The position numbers and the translations under genes are program-made. Source: Paragonimus westermani (lineage: Eukaryota > Platyhelminthes > Trematoda > Plagiorchiida > Troglotrematidae). Taken from it: 64,000 nt of DNA. Within the stretch, counting starts at the first letter, position 1; each line of letters begins with the position of its first letter. Positions 51,452-64,000 of this stretch are shown piece by piece. Under the pieces are notes generated by a model that was given only the letters and a program-made list of their open reading frames with translations, was not told where the DNA came from and did not search any database. The stretch is taken from positions 57,953-121,952 of the forward strand of contig QNGE01001029.1 of the NCBI GenBank assembly GCA_008508345.1, written 5' to 3'.

Positions 51452-51739
51452 CTACAGGTAGTTTTGCCAACGATAAGATGGTCTTTTCTTGGCAGATGTC
51501 AAACGTCTTGTTCAAGATTGTCCGTTTTGAAGTGGACACAAGCACCTCCTAGACGTACAACAGTCTCATGGAGTAAACTAAAAGTTTCACAGAGGAAAGG
51601 ACAAGTTTTGCTCCGGTAATGCAGGAAGCAAACTTGCCACCGTTCGTGAAAGCAGAGTAGATTACTGACTTGAGACTTCACGTCACATTTACCGATCACA
51701 ACGTTTGAAGGGAAGACGGCTGAAAACATCGATAGTTTT

Positions 51740-54700
51740 CTCTATACTGGCCTCATACTCGAATTTCACTGAGGTTTATAAGCAGGCTGACTAAAAACCT
51801 CAGGAGCAAGGATACACCTATGGGATCATAAGCTGGCAGGTTGTTGAAGAAGGGAGACGAATATTTGCTCATGTGTTTTTGTTTCGTGTTGACTAGGAAA
51901 AAGTTTGTCAGTTATTAGGTGTACGGAAACAGCGAAGGAAACTACGTTTTGACGGGGACAGCAAGTGATTTTTGTTGAAGTAGTGACGTTTTACACAGAA
52001 GACGTTTGAGCGTTATCATATAATTTGTTGTGTAACAAGCTGCCCAATCCGAAAGCTCTGTTGTGTACAAATAAATAACTACTTGTCAGCTAACCGAGGA
52101 TTGGTAAGGGGCAATGGGAGACCAAAGTTTAAGAACCACGATGAAGTACGTTAAATAACTCTATTACCCAACAGAAGAACATTAAGCTTAAACACCTAAA
52201 ACCACCGCATTCAGCAATAACACGTGAGATAGTAATTTACGGTGTTACCATCGTTCTCGTTCTAGTCACATACAGACTGAAAACCTACTAGCCAACCCAG
52301 TTCACCTCAGCGCCTTTTCGTTACCTTTCATACATCTTTCCATCATCACCGTTCATTTAACCTACTTCACTAAACTCTCAAAGTTACTTTTCGACCCGAC
52401 TAGAAAGTGCAACGTTGAAACAAACTTTCACATGCACTTTAAACTGGCTTGTAAATTTGTCACAAAGGGTGAATTCGAACGGGATGCACTTGAAAAGTAC
52501 ATGAGGGTATTTACTTACTGTTGAAGAATTATCAGAAAATAGTGAATTGACCAGTCAGTGAACAATAAAATGTCCTCCGTTGTCAATACAGTTCAGGGTT
52601 ACAGTTGCTCTTTGTGTGCTGGAAGGTAAAAGAATTTCTTCTGATGTTGAGTCTAATCTTTCCAAGTTACGGCAGAATGCTGACTGCTCATTTTACCTAC
52701 CAATAACTAATGAGTGAAACGTGTACTGGTCTACCACGATTCTAAACCAAACAACTGTAGGGTTTAAACTGAGTAACAGACTGTTATTGTGAAGTCAATA
52801 ACACGTAAATAGATCGCAGACATACATGGTTATGCTTTCACTCATTTAGTCAACATAATGATGGCATCACAAACTGCGTTCTGAGTAATCCGATGAGTGG
52901 TAATGGGTTTAGTCTTATTCGATTGCGTTGGATGATTTGTACCGTATTAAAGTTATACCACAACAATTAGATCAAAGGCACAAGTGGAACCATAATCGGC
53001 CAACATTTTCTGAGAAACTTTCGTGGATTATCAATTACCCAGTATACTTCATACACTTGCCAGTTAAAGCAAAATGAAATTTTGACCAAACTTTGGCTGA
53101 GTATTCTTCACAACAACCTCGTATTTTGAGTTTAACAGATTTTTCTCAAATTTCTCGATCTATCCAAACTGTGGTAACAGGTGAGCTTAACCGAAAGTTG
53201 CTGGGGAGAGGATATTCAATTCTATGAAATTAACAAGTTGACAGTCTGAACGATTTCATCGCAAGCCGACAGTTAGTGATGGGATGCTGCTGATAGGTTG
53301 GAACTTTGTCTGTGATGAACTCCAGCCAGATGAAACGTAATAATTAATATCACTTCGAAGGGGCTGTGAGAAATGCAATTATTTTGCGGAAGCGTCAACT
53401 AAGTATGAGCTGTGTTAATATCAGAAAAAGTTGGTAATTTTGCAAACTGGACGTGACCTACTCATTTTGTTGTGCACGGGAAAATTGGGATAGGAGAGCT
53501 GACACAAACAACTTTTCAGCGTACGTATTCTTTGGCCATAAACATAAGAATTCAACAGAAACAGTACAACGAAGTCCAAACCTTCAACGATTGTATTCAC
53601 AGCTGTAAGCGTAACTTAGTAACTTGGTCCTACATCAAAACCTCCTTTCTACGGACAGGAAGTGGACCGGGGCTCAACTGTTACGATCAGACGCTACACA
53701 CGTTTCACACCGGCTACATCATTCAGACGAACGTTCTGTTCGGCCCGCTCAAATTCCAAACCCAATGCTAGGGTTTTGTCTTTTCTGTGGAACTTATCAG
53801 TAATGCGCACGATTTTGCAAACCTTGAGGAAAGCTGCAAACCTCGTACACCTGAGGATAGTGTGAGTCAAGGACTGTTCTGGTATCACCAAATCAAGTAT
53901 GACCGATTATCCCTATTCAGACGCTCACTAACAATCTCGCCTAAACTATGGTCAGCCAGTCTAAACAGTCTAGTAGAACCGTGAGCAATACCACCCATTT
54001 CCGCAATAACAAGTACTTCGTCATCAACACCTCTGCATCGTATCAAACCAATTAATCTTACTGGGCCACCCTAACACAATCTTAATTATTGACTAAACTT
54101 TTGAAATACCAAGTGTTGGAACCTCGCCGCTATCCCAAGCCGGTGACAGCTTTATCACTGTTCTTGGCACCGCAAAAGAAATAAATAAACTCTAGTGTTT
54201 TTGCTATAATGGACACAATAATCTGATGTGGGCAGTACGCCCTTTAGTTAGTATTCACACCAATAAGACAACCTGAGAGGGTTAATCATGTTTTGTTCGA
54301 TGGTGGAACAAATACACACTGTCGGATGAAACAATGAAGGGCTTTGGTCCTAAAACTCAACAAACCTAATTTGTATACACAGATTTGACATCGTTACAAA
54401 ATAGAAATTGCGCACAGGTTCACCTTTCGGGTGTCAGACCCGAAGGTGATCAGTGAAAGGGCAAGAATGGTTCGCTTCACCGGTCCTGCTCAAACACAGG
54501 CGCACTCGATTCTCGGTATCCATCACTGTGATAAACGTGAGTGTTTTATCCGACCACTTGTCATTCTTTACACATTGGAAAAAGAACAACGGAATCAGAA
54601 CGAACTGCACGGAAGTTCAACGTAAAGGTGATAAATACGTTTGAGTTCTTGGGTTAAATGAACTTGGATATTGGAAGTGTCAGTCCCCTTTCTATCCTGT

Positions 54701-57505
54701 CAAATCGGTCTCAATCTAACATATGCGATTAGTTTAAGAGTATCTTACTTCTGTACGGTATCTATACACTTTCCAAGTTATCTCCTTTATGAGTCTTTCA
54801 GTTCTAACTGCATTTGCCTCCCTATTCAACGCATTCGAAACGTTAATGTTGTCGGCAGTAGTTAATTTGAAGTTCCAGTTAACACGCATCGCACTTCATC
54901 TGTACATACTGCTTTTCTCAGCCATATTCTAGACCGTTGAACTTACATGATTAGTGATCGGCTTAGATTTGTTCGCTAATGTAATACCCTTGATGTTATG
55001 CTTATCTCCACGGAATACTCTCCTTAGTTGACTAACAAAGTTGACAAATGTTGGCATGTAGATTTTCCACCACTTAAGAGTAGCCAAATCTTTGGCAATG
55101 TTATCATTATCACTGAAATTATCGTCTGCTCAGTCGACCAGATAGAACTCAGTTAAAAGAGCTAGAGTTAAGTGAAGCATTACATTGGCCCCCCAACTTT
55201 AAGGTAGTCTGCAAACGGAACTTGTGTACTTGTTACATACATCTTGTTCTATAATGAAGCAATTTCGATTCCTACCATAACCTAAGAGATATGATTGTAG
55301 CACAGTGTGCAAGTGTTCTTCCACATTTCAGCTTTATTGCTTGTCTGTTATTTGTGCATGTCTTCTTGCAAAACACTGATGGTTCTAATTAAGAATTTCA
55401 GGCAGCTCGTGTAGATAAAACTGTATGCGAAGTCTATTTCATAGGTTCTTATTTTGGCTAAGAATTTAAGTATTTCTGTATAAAGAAAACAGTAGATAGA
55501 GTTTTGATGAACATCTCTCACTTTTGTGTGTAAAAAATTTACTCACATTTAATGAACAAAAGTATGTTACCGCGTTTGCCAGGAAAGTGTTAAATTTCAC
55601 TTATCTTCGTTTCTGTATAAAAGATAGCGCTCGTTCAGAAGTATTTATTTGCCCCAGTAATTAAAAGATCCAGAAAGTCAGGCAACAGTGACGACCGTCA
55701 GAATTCAGTACACTCTAGAGAAGGTATCTCTGTTTGGTCTGCTATGTGTTAATAGCCAAAATATTTGTTTTCAGAAGTTAGACGAGAACATGAAACGTTT
55801 TGATTCAAACTACAAAACAGTCTTGTAAAAATCCATTTTGCCAATGTACAGACGAATCAAAAGGTCCTTAACTTTTTTAACTCAGGGCGCACATCAACCA
55901 ACATGTTGTGTCATGCGTTGTGGATAACGTTAACTATGAGAAAAATAACATTGGGTCATAGATTACCGTTGTGGATCAACAGCGTGAGTAACGTAGAGAG
56001 TCCAGAGGAACCTAACCGTGTCATATTTATAAGTGGATACCAAGCCAAAAATAAGACGCATGTAAAACCACTAACTTCTGAGCAGTCTTGGTGTGAGTGA
56101 CGAACACTGGTAATTGCTAAACCTTAACAAAACCTTCCTGGGAGCACCAGGGTTGATTATTCAATCGAATTCCGAGGGTTTCAGCATTAGCTTGAAGTCT
56201 GTATCTTGCATCTTTCGGCTGGCTCTCACTGGTTCACCAATTCTGACAGAAAGAAATGTCCGCATTAACGGCATGGTAATAGGTATTCTCATGTGCTACG
56301 GCCATATCAGTGACTATGTTGGCGAATTCATTGTTGAATCGTGGTGCAGCACCATCATCAGTAAGGTCAGGCAAGCGCGTGATATTGCCAATCACCTGCT
56401 GAGTTTCAACGAAACAAGCGAAAGAATAGACATGGATCAAGGTAGCATAAATAGGCATCTTGTCCTTCGATCACACACACAGCCTTGCGGTAGAATTCAA
56501 ATAGCTCAGTGAAATTTTCTGGGTAGAGTCCCGCTATCCCATTCTGGTAAACTGCGTGTTAATTTCTTTTCCGCTATAGCCGTCTTGTAACTCTGCCCAC
56601 GGCATTGCATAACCTTATTTGCAAATTATCACAGATAACCACTTCACAGAAATGCCGTAGGCGGGAAAGATGCGGTAAATTCATACGCAAGCTGACAGGA
56701 TGAAACTAAGAATATGTGTGCATACAGATACTTATATTCTGAATTCGTCACGCAGTTTAAATCAGAAGCGCGACATTGAGATTTACCCGAAGATTAACCT
56801 TAATACACAAGCATTCTCGGCTTAGTACTCGAAAATTGTGTATATGCTGCCATTTACTAGTTGTTCGTCAAAATTTCATGATACTTTATGAGCAAATAGT
56901 TAAGAATTATTAATACCTTGATTCGCAGGCGCTTTGTACGGAAACATTTTTTACGCAGTTGTCTGAAACTAAACTCGCCTTTGAACTGTAAATAAAGACA
57001 GGTCTGACCAATACCATGTGTCAGCATGAACGTTTCACTTCAAGAAGCATTTCATTCTCAGCGGGAAGGGCGTCGAGTGATGTGGTAATGGGTGAATAAG
57101 ACTGACTCTGGTCAGTACGTGCTTGATGTGATCCATTTCCCGGATCAGCCCAACACAACGACCTGATCGACAATTAGCTTACTCAAATGCGCTGCAAAAT
57201 GTGGGTTGTGCTCTCTCACCACTGAGTCCGTTACAGAATCTGAATTTGGTTTACGCGTGGTAGGATGAGGTTGGACAGCGTGCAAGTGAGGGCAGTTTTA
57301 GTCAAGATGGTTGCTGTTGAACAGTCATGAGACAAGCTAAACTGAATATGTAAAATGCTGAGACCCGTTGATCCAGTTCACTAATAACGATAGAGGACAT
57401 ACTTTCCGAGTTGTTAACATTCCGTTTACTCTCTTCATTGAGGAGTGTAAAACATTAGAATTCATAAGATTTGCGGATAGCCCTAACTCGTAGGTAACTT
57501 GCTGC
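51740..57505. other. Long unassigned stretch
   Basis: The longest frame is 56114-56512 (+, 132 codons), overlapped by a 74-codon minus frame (56458-56234). Neither shows a domain. Near 53640-53890 three frames are open at once because of higher G+C. No mobile element was recognised. Confidence 0.35.
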
Positions 57506-57513
57506 TAAATTGC

Positions 57514-57995
57514 GGTTGTTACACCCAGATAGGTATGTCGCTCAGTTTACTCGTAATCTTGACCTACCGAAATGTTCTGCCTCACGTGTAATCTATCAGT
57601 TCACTTGCAACTGCGGTGAGATCTATATTGGCATAACAGATAGGTACCTACGACTAAGAATGATTGAACGGGTGCACAAACGGTTGGTGCGTTCGATAAC
57701 GCAACAGGCAGTGGCAACAATGCGACTGGGACGAAATCCGACCTCGTTCATTGCGAAGCGCATCATGAAAACAGGTGACGTTGTTGAACTCGCTAACTCG
57801 TTCCAATTATAGTGCGTAATCGGAATCCGAAGTTGATTACGTTCTCCGAGGCAGTGTTACTCAATACTTGTCATCCGGCTCTGTGTGTGCATAAGCTGTT
57901 GACTCATGCAGTTTGTCTGCCCTGGCACCGACNCACTGAGGACAGTCTTTGTCTCGTGTTAACCCAATCGTTGATGTGTTCTATTGTTGTTGTCA
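57514..57995 (+). mobile_element. 5'-truncated Penelope-like element, GIY-YIG end
   Basis: From AATTGCGGTTGTTACACCC on, the sequence matches 26776-27253 at about 97% over the first 425 bases by hand alignment. A stretch of over 160 bases up to CACCGAC has no difference. It contains CGEIYIGITDRYLRLR and ends the frame at the same TAG after ANSFQL, with the tail RNRNPKLITFSEAVLL ... CLPWHR in another frame. Upstream of 57514 there is no similarity, so the copy is truncated as expected of incomplete reverse transcription. An ambiguous base (57933) and a seven-base insertion interrupt the tail. Confidence 0.82.
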
Positions 57996-57999
57996 ACCG

Positions 58000-60900
58000 C
58001 GAGGTATATCTTCTACCGCTAATGGTAGATTGATATGTCATCACTAGGAAACAACCAACATACGCTGCCCACTAATGAGCTTCATATGTAAATGACAAAC
58101 ATGTGCGAAAGCAATCAATGCAAGGAGAACTTCACCATAGGAATGCATATTCGATATCGGTGTATTTTTCAGAGGATGGAGAGCTCCAGGTGGAATTGCT
58201 TAATGAGCAGTAAAACAAAATCTTCAGTGTTCAACACAAAAGAATGCCTAAACGGAATGTACAGGAAACTTTCAATGTTCTTCAGTCTAACATGGTGGCG
58301 TATACTTAAAAATAGGTCACTTATTGGCTTGCGAGAGCTTGAAACGTATGTTCCACCACCGTACAACAATCGATCGTCTTTATCAAGGACTACTACAGAA
58401 CTGACAAAATGCATCGAATAGATCTTCATCATCGTTTATTGATCTCAGGGTAAAGTGGATCAATCAATTTAACCAGACACCTTCACCAAAACTTCAGATG
58501 GATGGTTGTAAAAGTTTATGCAATTCTCCCCCCCAGCGTTCTTTTACTGATACTTAACTATCTAGTTTATCTTGCAAGTAGCCTGCTAACTTGCATAGAT
58601 TATCCCAGCACGAGTAGTCGTCAATTTGCTTGACTACTATTAATTACGTGGTCATCAGAATATCTAGTTATCACTTAATTCCCCAAGTTTCTTCTACTAC
58701 GAAATTTAGACACAAAGTCCCGTCATGAACGGTAGCATGTCGTGGCCTTACTGTCTACCCACTTCCATTTTTGATAGCTGTTTTAATTTCAAGTATTCTG
58801 GCGGCGTCGATGATTTAAATGAGACCCATATTTCATTCTGACCACTCACTTGTGCTGGCCGCCTTGTTCATTGTCAACATCGTGGTCGTTCAGTGTTTGC
58901 CTGTTTACTAAGCAACCATATAAGCTTATGCACACGTGAGCTGTATTCACAACTACGGGAACCACTGGTGAGTGTCAGATAAGCCACAGTCCAAAAGAAA
59001 TGCATTATCCGATAGTGCGAACAAGAGCAGAACAGATTTTCATCAGTACTTCAAACCTCCCGTGGGCTTTAGAGCCCAAAGCATGGCCTCTTGCTACGAC
59101 CTCACACGAACGACTCAGCTCATTCAAAGTTGGATGTAACTATCCGGCGAACTGTAGCATTTGAGTAAAAATGGACCTGTTCTTTCAATGTACTGGTCAA
59201 CACACGCATGGCCAACTGGTCACAGTCTGAAACACGTGGTGCACTTGAAACACTGGATCAACGTTTTAATCTTTAACCCGTGTAAGTGTTATGGTAACCG
59301 GTGGTTGACAGATGTATGCCATGGTCTACAGAGTCAGTTTATGTACCTTGTTCCGGGTTGAATAAAATATGTGGTTCAGCCACTGGATACTAGACAATAC
59401 ATGCGGCGAAATTATCCAAAAGTGACCTGGTGCCAAACATTTCTACATCAAGGCTGGCTGATCCGGTGCAGCGTAACATACACATCTAGACTGACACTAA
59501 TTTGTATTAAAACCATCCGTTAGATCACACAATGTTAGAAGTACAATACAAATTACCTGCAGTATGTCTATTTTCCGACCCAAATTTCATGTTTTGATGC
59601 GATCAGCGTGGTAGGTGGTCTAGATCGAAAACCGTTCAGGCGTACAGTTGTAAGACCGTGAGAATGTACGCCTCTTAAAGTGTGGAGTTAGTCAAATCTT
59701 GCCACTTCGGCACATGCTCTACAATCGAGTACGTGAAGTCGTGAACAAATACAGTTTAAGAAACGCTTCTGCGAGCAGGCAAGGAAGGTTGAGATACTGC
59801 TAGATCATTGTCACTTTTCTGAATTTTCCTTGTCACCAAAAAAATAAAAACCAAATCACTTCACAGGGTATTCTTCTGCTGAGCTGACTGTACTTCTGGC
59901 ATTCGAAGCAGTCAACACAGTGTTTTTGATTTTACCTAAGGTAAACATTTTAAGCCATACCGGCATAAAGTTAATCCTTTTGGCAAGAGAAGGGGCGAAA
60001 TTTGCTGCAATCCACGTCGTGAATAATGAGACGGTGGTGCAGTACTAGGGTGTTGGGATAATTTCGCAAAAAATCACCCCCAGAACTCACTCTCAAGCAT
60101 TTGTTTAAAAGCCCCGCACGCTGTGACTGGGACGAAGTAGTCCAATTTTCGCAATATTTTTGGGAGGTCGGCTACAACATAGTTACGAACAGTGAAGGTA
60201 CACTTGTTTCAATGCTTGATCACTGGTTGTGATTTTGTTGGATAGAAGACTGGCCAAGGATTTAGTTGTTCTATCGCTCCACCACTTATTTCTCTTCCCG
60301 TTGAACCTAATTTTGAAGAATGCAAAATGCATAAGGAGCAATAAATCTCGACATCTTATTTTTTGGGTGTATTAAACTTCCTCAACCTCCCCACTTTTCA
60401 CGAAGCATCTGAACATAAGGACGTACGCAGGTACGTAAATTAGAGCTCCATTTGTTAAATTCGCAGCTCGTACGTAGAAGGATCAACCTAATGGATCAGC
60501 AGGATAGGCGTTTATTGAGATATGCACAACAATAGGGAGAACGACGTCGGCGACTGATTGGAGTGAACCATACACGTTTAGAAAAGTATACTATTTAGCT
60601 GACGAATGAAAAATAGTTAAAAATTATTTCCACTGTTAAATGTTCTCGGAAAACATTAATCTTTGATCTGGGTACAAGCTGTTGTTTCCAGAAACTGTGG
60701 TGGTCGGCTAATCACGAAGAGACATAAAACGTTATACACCAAACCGGACTAAGGCTGGTGAGTTGGTATAAATATATTCGATTACGTGCGAGGTGTAGAT
60801 GTTGAGTGTGATGTGGGCACATGGTACTCATCTGGTTAATTTTTACGCAAACTTCGCAAGGGCCGACAAATACTCAACCGGTGACCTAAGCACGTTATCT

Positions 60901-61192
60901 TCACGCTAATGAGTCAGCTTTACAAGTAAGGTAAGTATCGTAATAGTTTACCCATGAGTTGCACCATAGCTTGTTCCTGGCCACTGTAAAACGCGGTTTG
61001 CGTCACTGCTTGGCTGGACACTTGTCCAGTTAGTTGCTTACATAATTCGTACAGCTGTGCTGACAAACAGAACACAGGGTGAAAAACTTGACCCCGCTGA
61101 TCACTTCACACATCTGGTTATCAGGCCAAAATGTTGACTCGATAAATCGTTCGTCGTGTTACGGCTGGGCACCGGACAGATTAAACTCAATT
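58000..61192. other. Unassigned sequence
   Basis: No feature could be supported. The 109-codon frame at 58092-58421 is lysine/serine-rich and shows no domain. Confidence 0.4.
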
Positions 61193-61519
61193 TTAATAGG
61201 GGTGTTTTGGTCGGTTGTTATCGACGGATCTTTCGAGAACGAAATTTATTTGCATTGGCCGCTTGCCTGCCCTAGGTCTGGTTAACAGCTTCCGGTTGGC
61301 TGGATCCACGATCACTAGAATGTATTGTTCCGAGATGTGCACAGCACGAGACGTGAAACGTGATGAATTTACCAGAAATCGCTGTTCCACTAGGGATGGG
61401 TTCCTAACAGTGAAATTAGGGGCCGTACCAAAGTCTGGTGTAGGTGGTTCCTTTACAACGGGAATGGCTTCAGAGAGTTCCGCTGGGCGGTTCCGGTGTA
61501 ATACCGAGTGATATCTCAT
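61193..61519. other. More GC-rich island open on both strands
   Basis: Both strands are open for about 100 codons (61215-61511 plus, 61519-61193 minus). The double openness follows from higher G+C rather than from two genes. It adjoins a minus-strand tRNA-like head at 61530-61612, so it may be the body of a SINE-type repeat read from that head. Confidence 0.3.
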
Positions 61520-61529
61520 AGTGGTGAAT

Positions 61530-61612
61530 TAGTGGGACTCGAACGATGGAGGATGATCTCAAGCTCCGGTCATGTAACAGTGGTTAGTGAGCTCTTTAAG
61601 CTACAACTTTAG
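61530..61612 (-). repeat. tRNA-like (SINE-type) head
   Basis: On the minus strand a B-box-like GTTCGAGTCCC (61544-61534) is preceded by a tRNA-like stretch with an A-box-like TAGCTTAAAGAG near 61612-61601. Stems do not close. It is probably a tRNA-derived SINE head oriented toward the GC-rich island. Confidence 0.35.
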
Positions 61613-61619
61613 AACCCAC

Positions 61620-64000
61620 AAATCGATAATTACAGAAGTGTAGACCAGTATGAGGAGTGTGCCGAAGCTTATATGATCTCTGACTGCATACTGAACGGTA
61701 CCCGAGAATGATCACCAGCTTCATGTTCGTAGCAGCTACTTTCTATCCTGCTCAACAAAAATTGCAGGATACAAATGCACGTTTCTTAGGAGGCTCATAC
61801 GATCCATCAGTGTAGAAAACTTAATTTGTGGACTTAGAAACTTAAGCAGTGCTAGAAAAGAATACGTGGATCTGAGAATCCTAGTCCATATGCCATAGAA
61901 CTGCGGCTAGAGGCTACTTGTCAAAGTAATATAGTAGGCAGGATCAGACTCCTCAACAATCTGGCAGTCTCTTTTGGGAAAGACGTACCGTTGTTGAAAA
62001 TACAGTGCGGATCTCAGATCGCTGAAAGAGGTATTGATTCCGCGTGCAATGGAGGGAAGTCCATGTATAATGGTAAACACTCCGTCGACACAAACAGACC
62101 GGAAAATCAGGCAGTGGGCATTATTACCATGCCCTTCAAATGTTCGCACATCAGGAGTGTGACGTACAAATTGCCTTAGTGCAAACATTACTTTAGGTAT
62201 TAAACTAACCTAAACCTAGTTTGGAAGTGGTATAGAGCGTGCTCTATACGTGCTGGAACCAACGATCACACTAGAAATTTTTTGAAGTTGATTGTCACAC
62301 CCTCGTTCAGGGTCTCTGGCTGAATTTTGACATTAGCTTAATTATCACTATCTTAAGAAATTGGATAAATATTTCAGTCGGATCCGAAGTGAGGTGTGTG
62401 CTGATTGGATGATGGGCTTTAACTGGCTAACCAGAATGGCTCCTCGTTATAAGGAACTAGGGCATTGCGCGATGCCACTCCCAGCCGCACAGATAAACGA
62501 ACAAAATAATCTGTTCTTACAACAAGAGCGTATTATGAGGTAATTCACGAGATTTTAATCGTTTCATTTGCGAGCAATGATCGAATCAAGCTGTGGCTAG
62601 TATCTACCATGTTACCGTTAGGAACCAAACGATGTGAGCGACTACGGCTGATCACGACTTGGTGCCGATTAAGACTATGATATGCCAGGTGAGCCAAGTG
62701 GTCAATTTTAAGTGTCTAGAATCCAAAATAACTAGCTTCAACTGAACAAACTGATGAAAGTCCGGCTGTCAATCGCATTCCGTTGATTTTTATGGTCTTG
62801 TTCCAGTGATGCTTGGCTAGAATTCAAGCTCATGGAGCCACAACAACCCCAATGTGTGGATATTCTCTCGACGTTTCCTCAGCTGCATGACTACCAACTT
62901 ATCATTTTTACAAAACATTCATTCGGTCCGAGCTATCAGGAGTCTGTATGGTCAGGAAATCCATCTGTTTATTATGTTGCGATGGAAGGCTAATTATACC
63001 TCAAACATTTGCAGAGTGCTAACCAGTCCAACTGTGTTTCTGATTGCACAGCAAATATAGTCTGGTAAACGGACATGCACCACATTACTCAACATTAATG
63101 ACTGAGAGACCAGAAGGAACGTAGGATATGTCAAGGTTCCGATGTTTGATTCAGCTAATAAGCATAAAAGTGACAGTGCATAGTATGTTTAGGGTGATTT
63201 ATAACCGGGAGATTAAAGAATACATCATTTATTTTGTATATGCAGTAACTAATTCCTAACTCTACGTAAAACTTTGTGAGGTTTTTGCAGATACTACTGT
63301 ATGTTTGCATGGCACTGTCGCGTACGCTAATGTTGACCTTGACAAAAATGAGTGTGAATGGGCATTGTAAGTTTCCGTCAACAATATGGACAAAAATAAA
63401 CCCCATAATCGTTGTGATCGCGGCTTACCATATAGTTTTATGGTGACAGTACCTCAGGTGTCACGAGAACATTGGTTGAAATTTAAAGTTCAGTCATGCC
63501 AGGGATGTGCACTGCTGACACACTATGGCGACGGAAAAGTTTAAGTCCAGGGTTTTCTTACGAAAGACTAACTAAAACGTTTGTTTCAGTACGGTAGCCA
63601 CAAGCGTACTGAAAACACCTAAGAATTCATGAAATCCCGGTTATTCACGTTATCGACTTGCCAACAGTTAAGTCACTTGTGACACATATACCCTGTGTTT
63701 TCCGGGTATTATAGATATTTTTGTTCACCTGTCAACAAATTGTTTGCTCATATGCGTTTTGCTAACGCCTCAAATAAAAAGCATGCTGCCAAATAAGTTT
63801 GATGATGCTTAATGTGAACATACGATTCGTTATTTTTGCAATAAAATAAGGTCGGATTCGGTAGTGTATTCAACAAAAATCTTTCAAGGTGAAAAACGTT
63901 GAACGGCAACCAAAGAAAAAGCTACGGTGTACCATTGCTATCAAAATGTTGCATGACCTGGTATGGAACTTAGATTAGTACTACTATTTATGAGGTTTTT
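61620..64000. other. Unassigned sequence to window end
   Basis: Short open frames only. A CTGAGGAAACGTCGAGAGAA string on the minus strand near 62881-62862 resembles sequences near some Penelope 3' ends but has no supporting structure. Confidence 0.35.

Noticed and set aside
56330..56366. Minus-strand CTGATGA followed by a GGTG/CACC hairpin
   Set aside because: The hairpin is followed by CGATT, not GAAA; probably chance.
56114..56512. 132-codon plus-strand frame with a 74-codon frame opposite
   Set aside because: No recognisable domain on either strand, no matching splice sites, and within the tail of the chance distribution.
1..64000. CRISPR arrays, bacterial operons, prophage, rRNA genes
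   Set aside because: No regularly spaced repeats, no ribosome-binding-site-led gene strings and no rRNA-like conserved blocks were seen; the window is eukaryotic.

Overview
This is a eukaryotic window, most likely from a parasitic flatworm and probably a trematode. The base composition is AT-rich by eye. There are no bacterial-type operons or long uninterrupted genes. The recognisable coding remains come from retroelements: the last residues of a schistosome-type LINE protein and several Penelope-like elements (PLEs) with a reverse transcriptase and a GIY-YIG endonuclease. Host coding sequence, where it exists, appears only as short candidate exons between GT-AG sites, some with introns of 40-60 nt. 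Open frames of 60-110 codons are about as common as chance predicts at this composition, so all host exon calls are tentative. The species assignment is inference.

Layout. Bases 3-134 hold the 3' end of a LINE ORF. A 136-bp imperfect inverted repeat (2094-2229 / 2355-2490) carries hammerhead-ribozyme-like cores. At 11685-12487 a second inverted repeat, also carrying hammerhead motifs, encloses a minus-strand PLE fragment and a 147-bp assembly gap. The stretch 12.5-22.5 kb is almost featureless. Candidate exons lie on both strands at 22.5-24.1 kb. A long degenerate PLE occupies 25.75-27.25 kb, and a 5'-truncated relative lies at 57.51-58.0 kb. A decayed GIY-YIG fragment lies at 48.1-48.3 kb. 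tRNA-like (SINE-type) sequences are at 29.2, 42.9-43.2 and 61.5 kb. Candidate spliced genes are proposed at 31.3-32.4 kb (+), 49.6-49.9 kb (+) and 50.86-51.45 kb (-). A strand-asymmetric AT-rich block spans about 35.9-36.7 kb.

How the parts relate. The most informative signal is the PLE family. Two unrelated inverted-repeat structures share the same hammerhead catalytic core and the same stem III. One of them flanks a PLE reverse transcriptase fragment, which matches the known occurrence of hammerhead motifs in the terminal repeats (pLTRs) of Penelope-like retroelements. The two GIY-YIG copies at 26.8 and 57.5 kb share a frameshift, so they descend from an already broken progenitor. No intact autonomous element is present.
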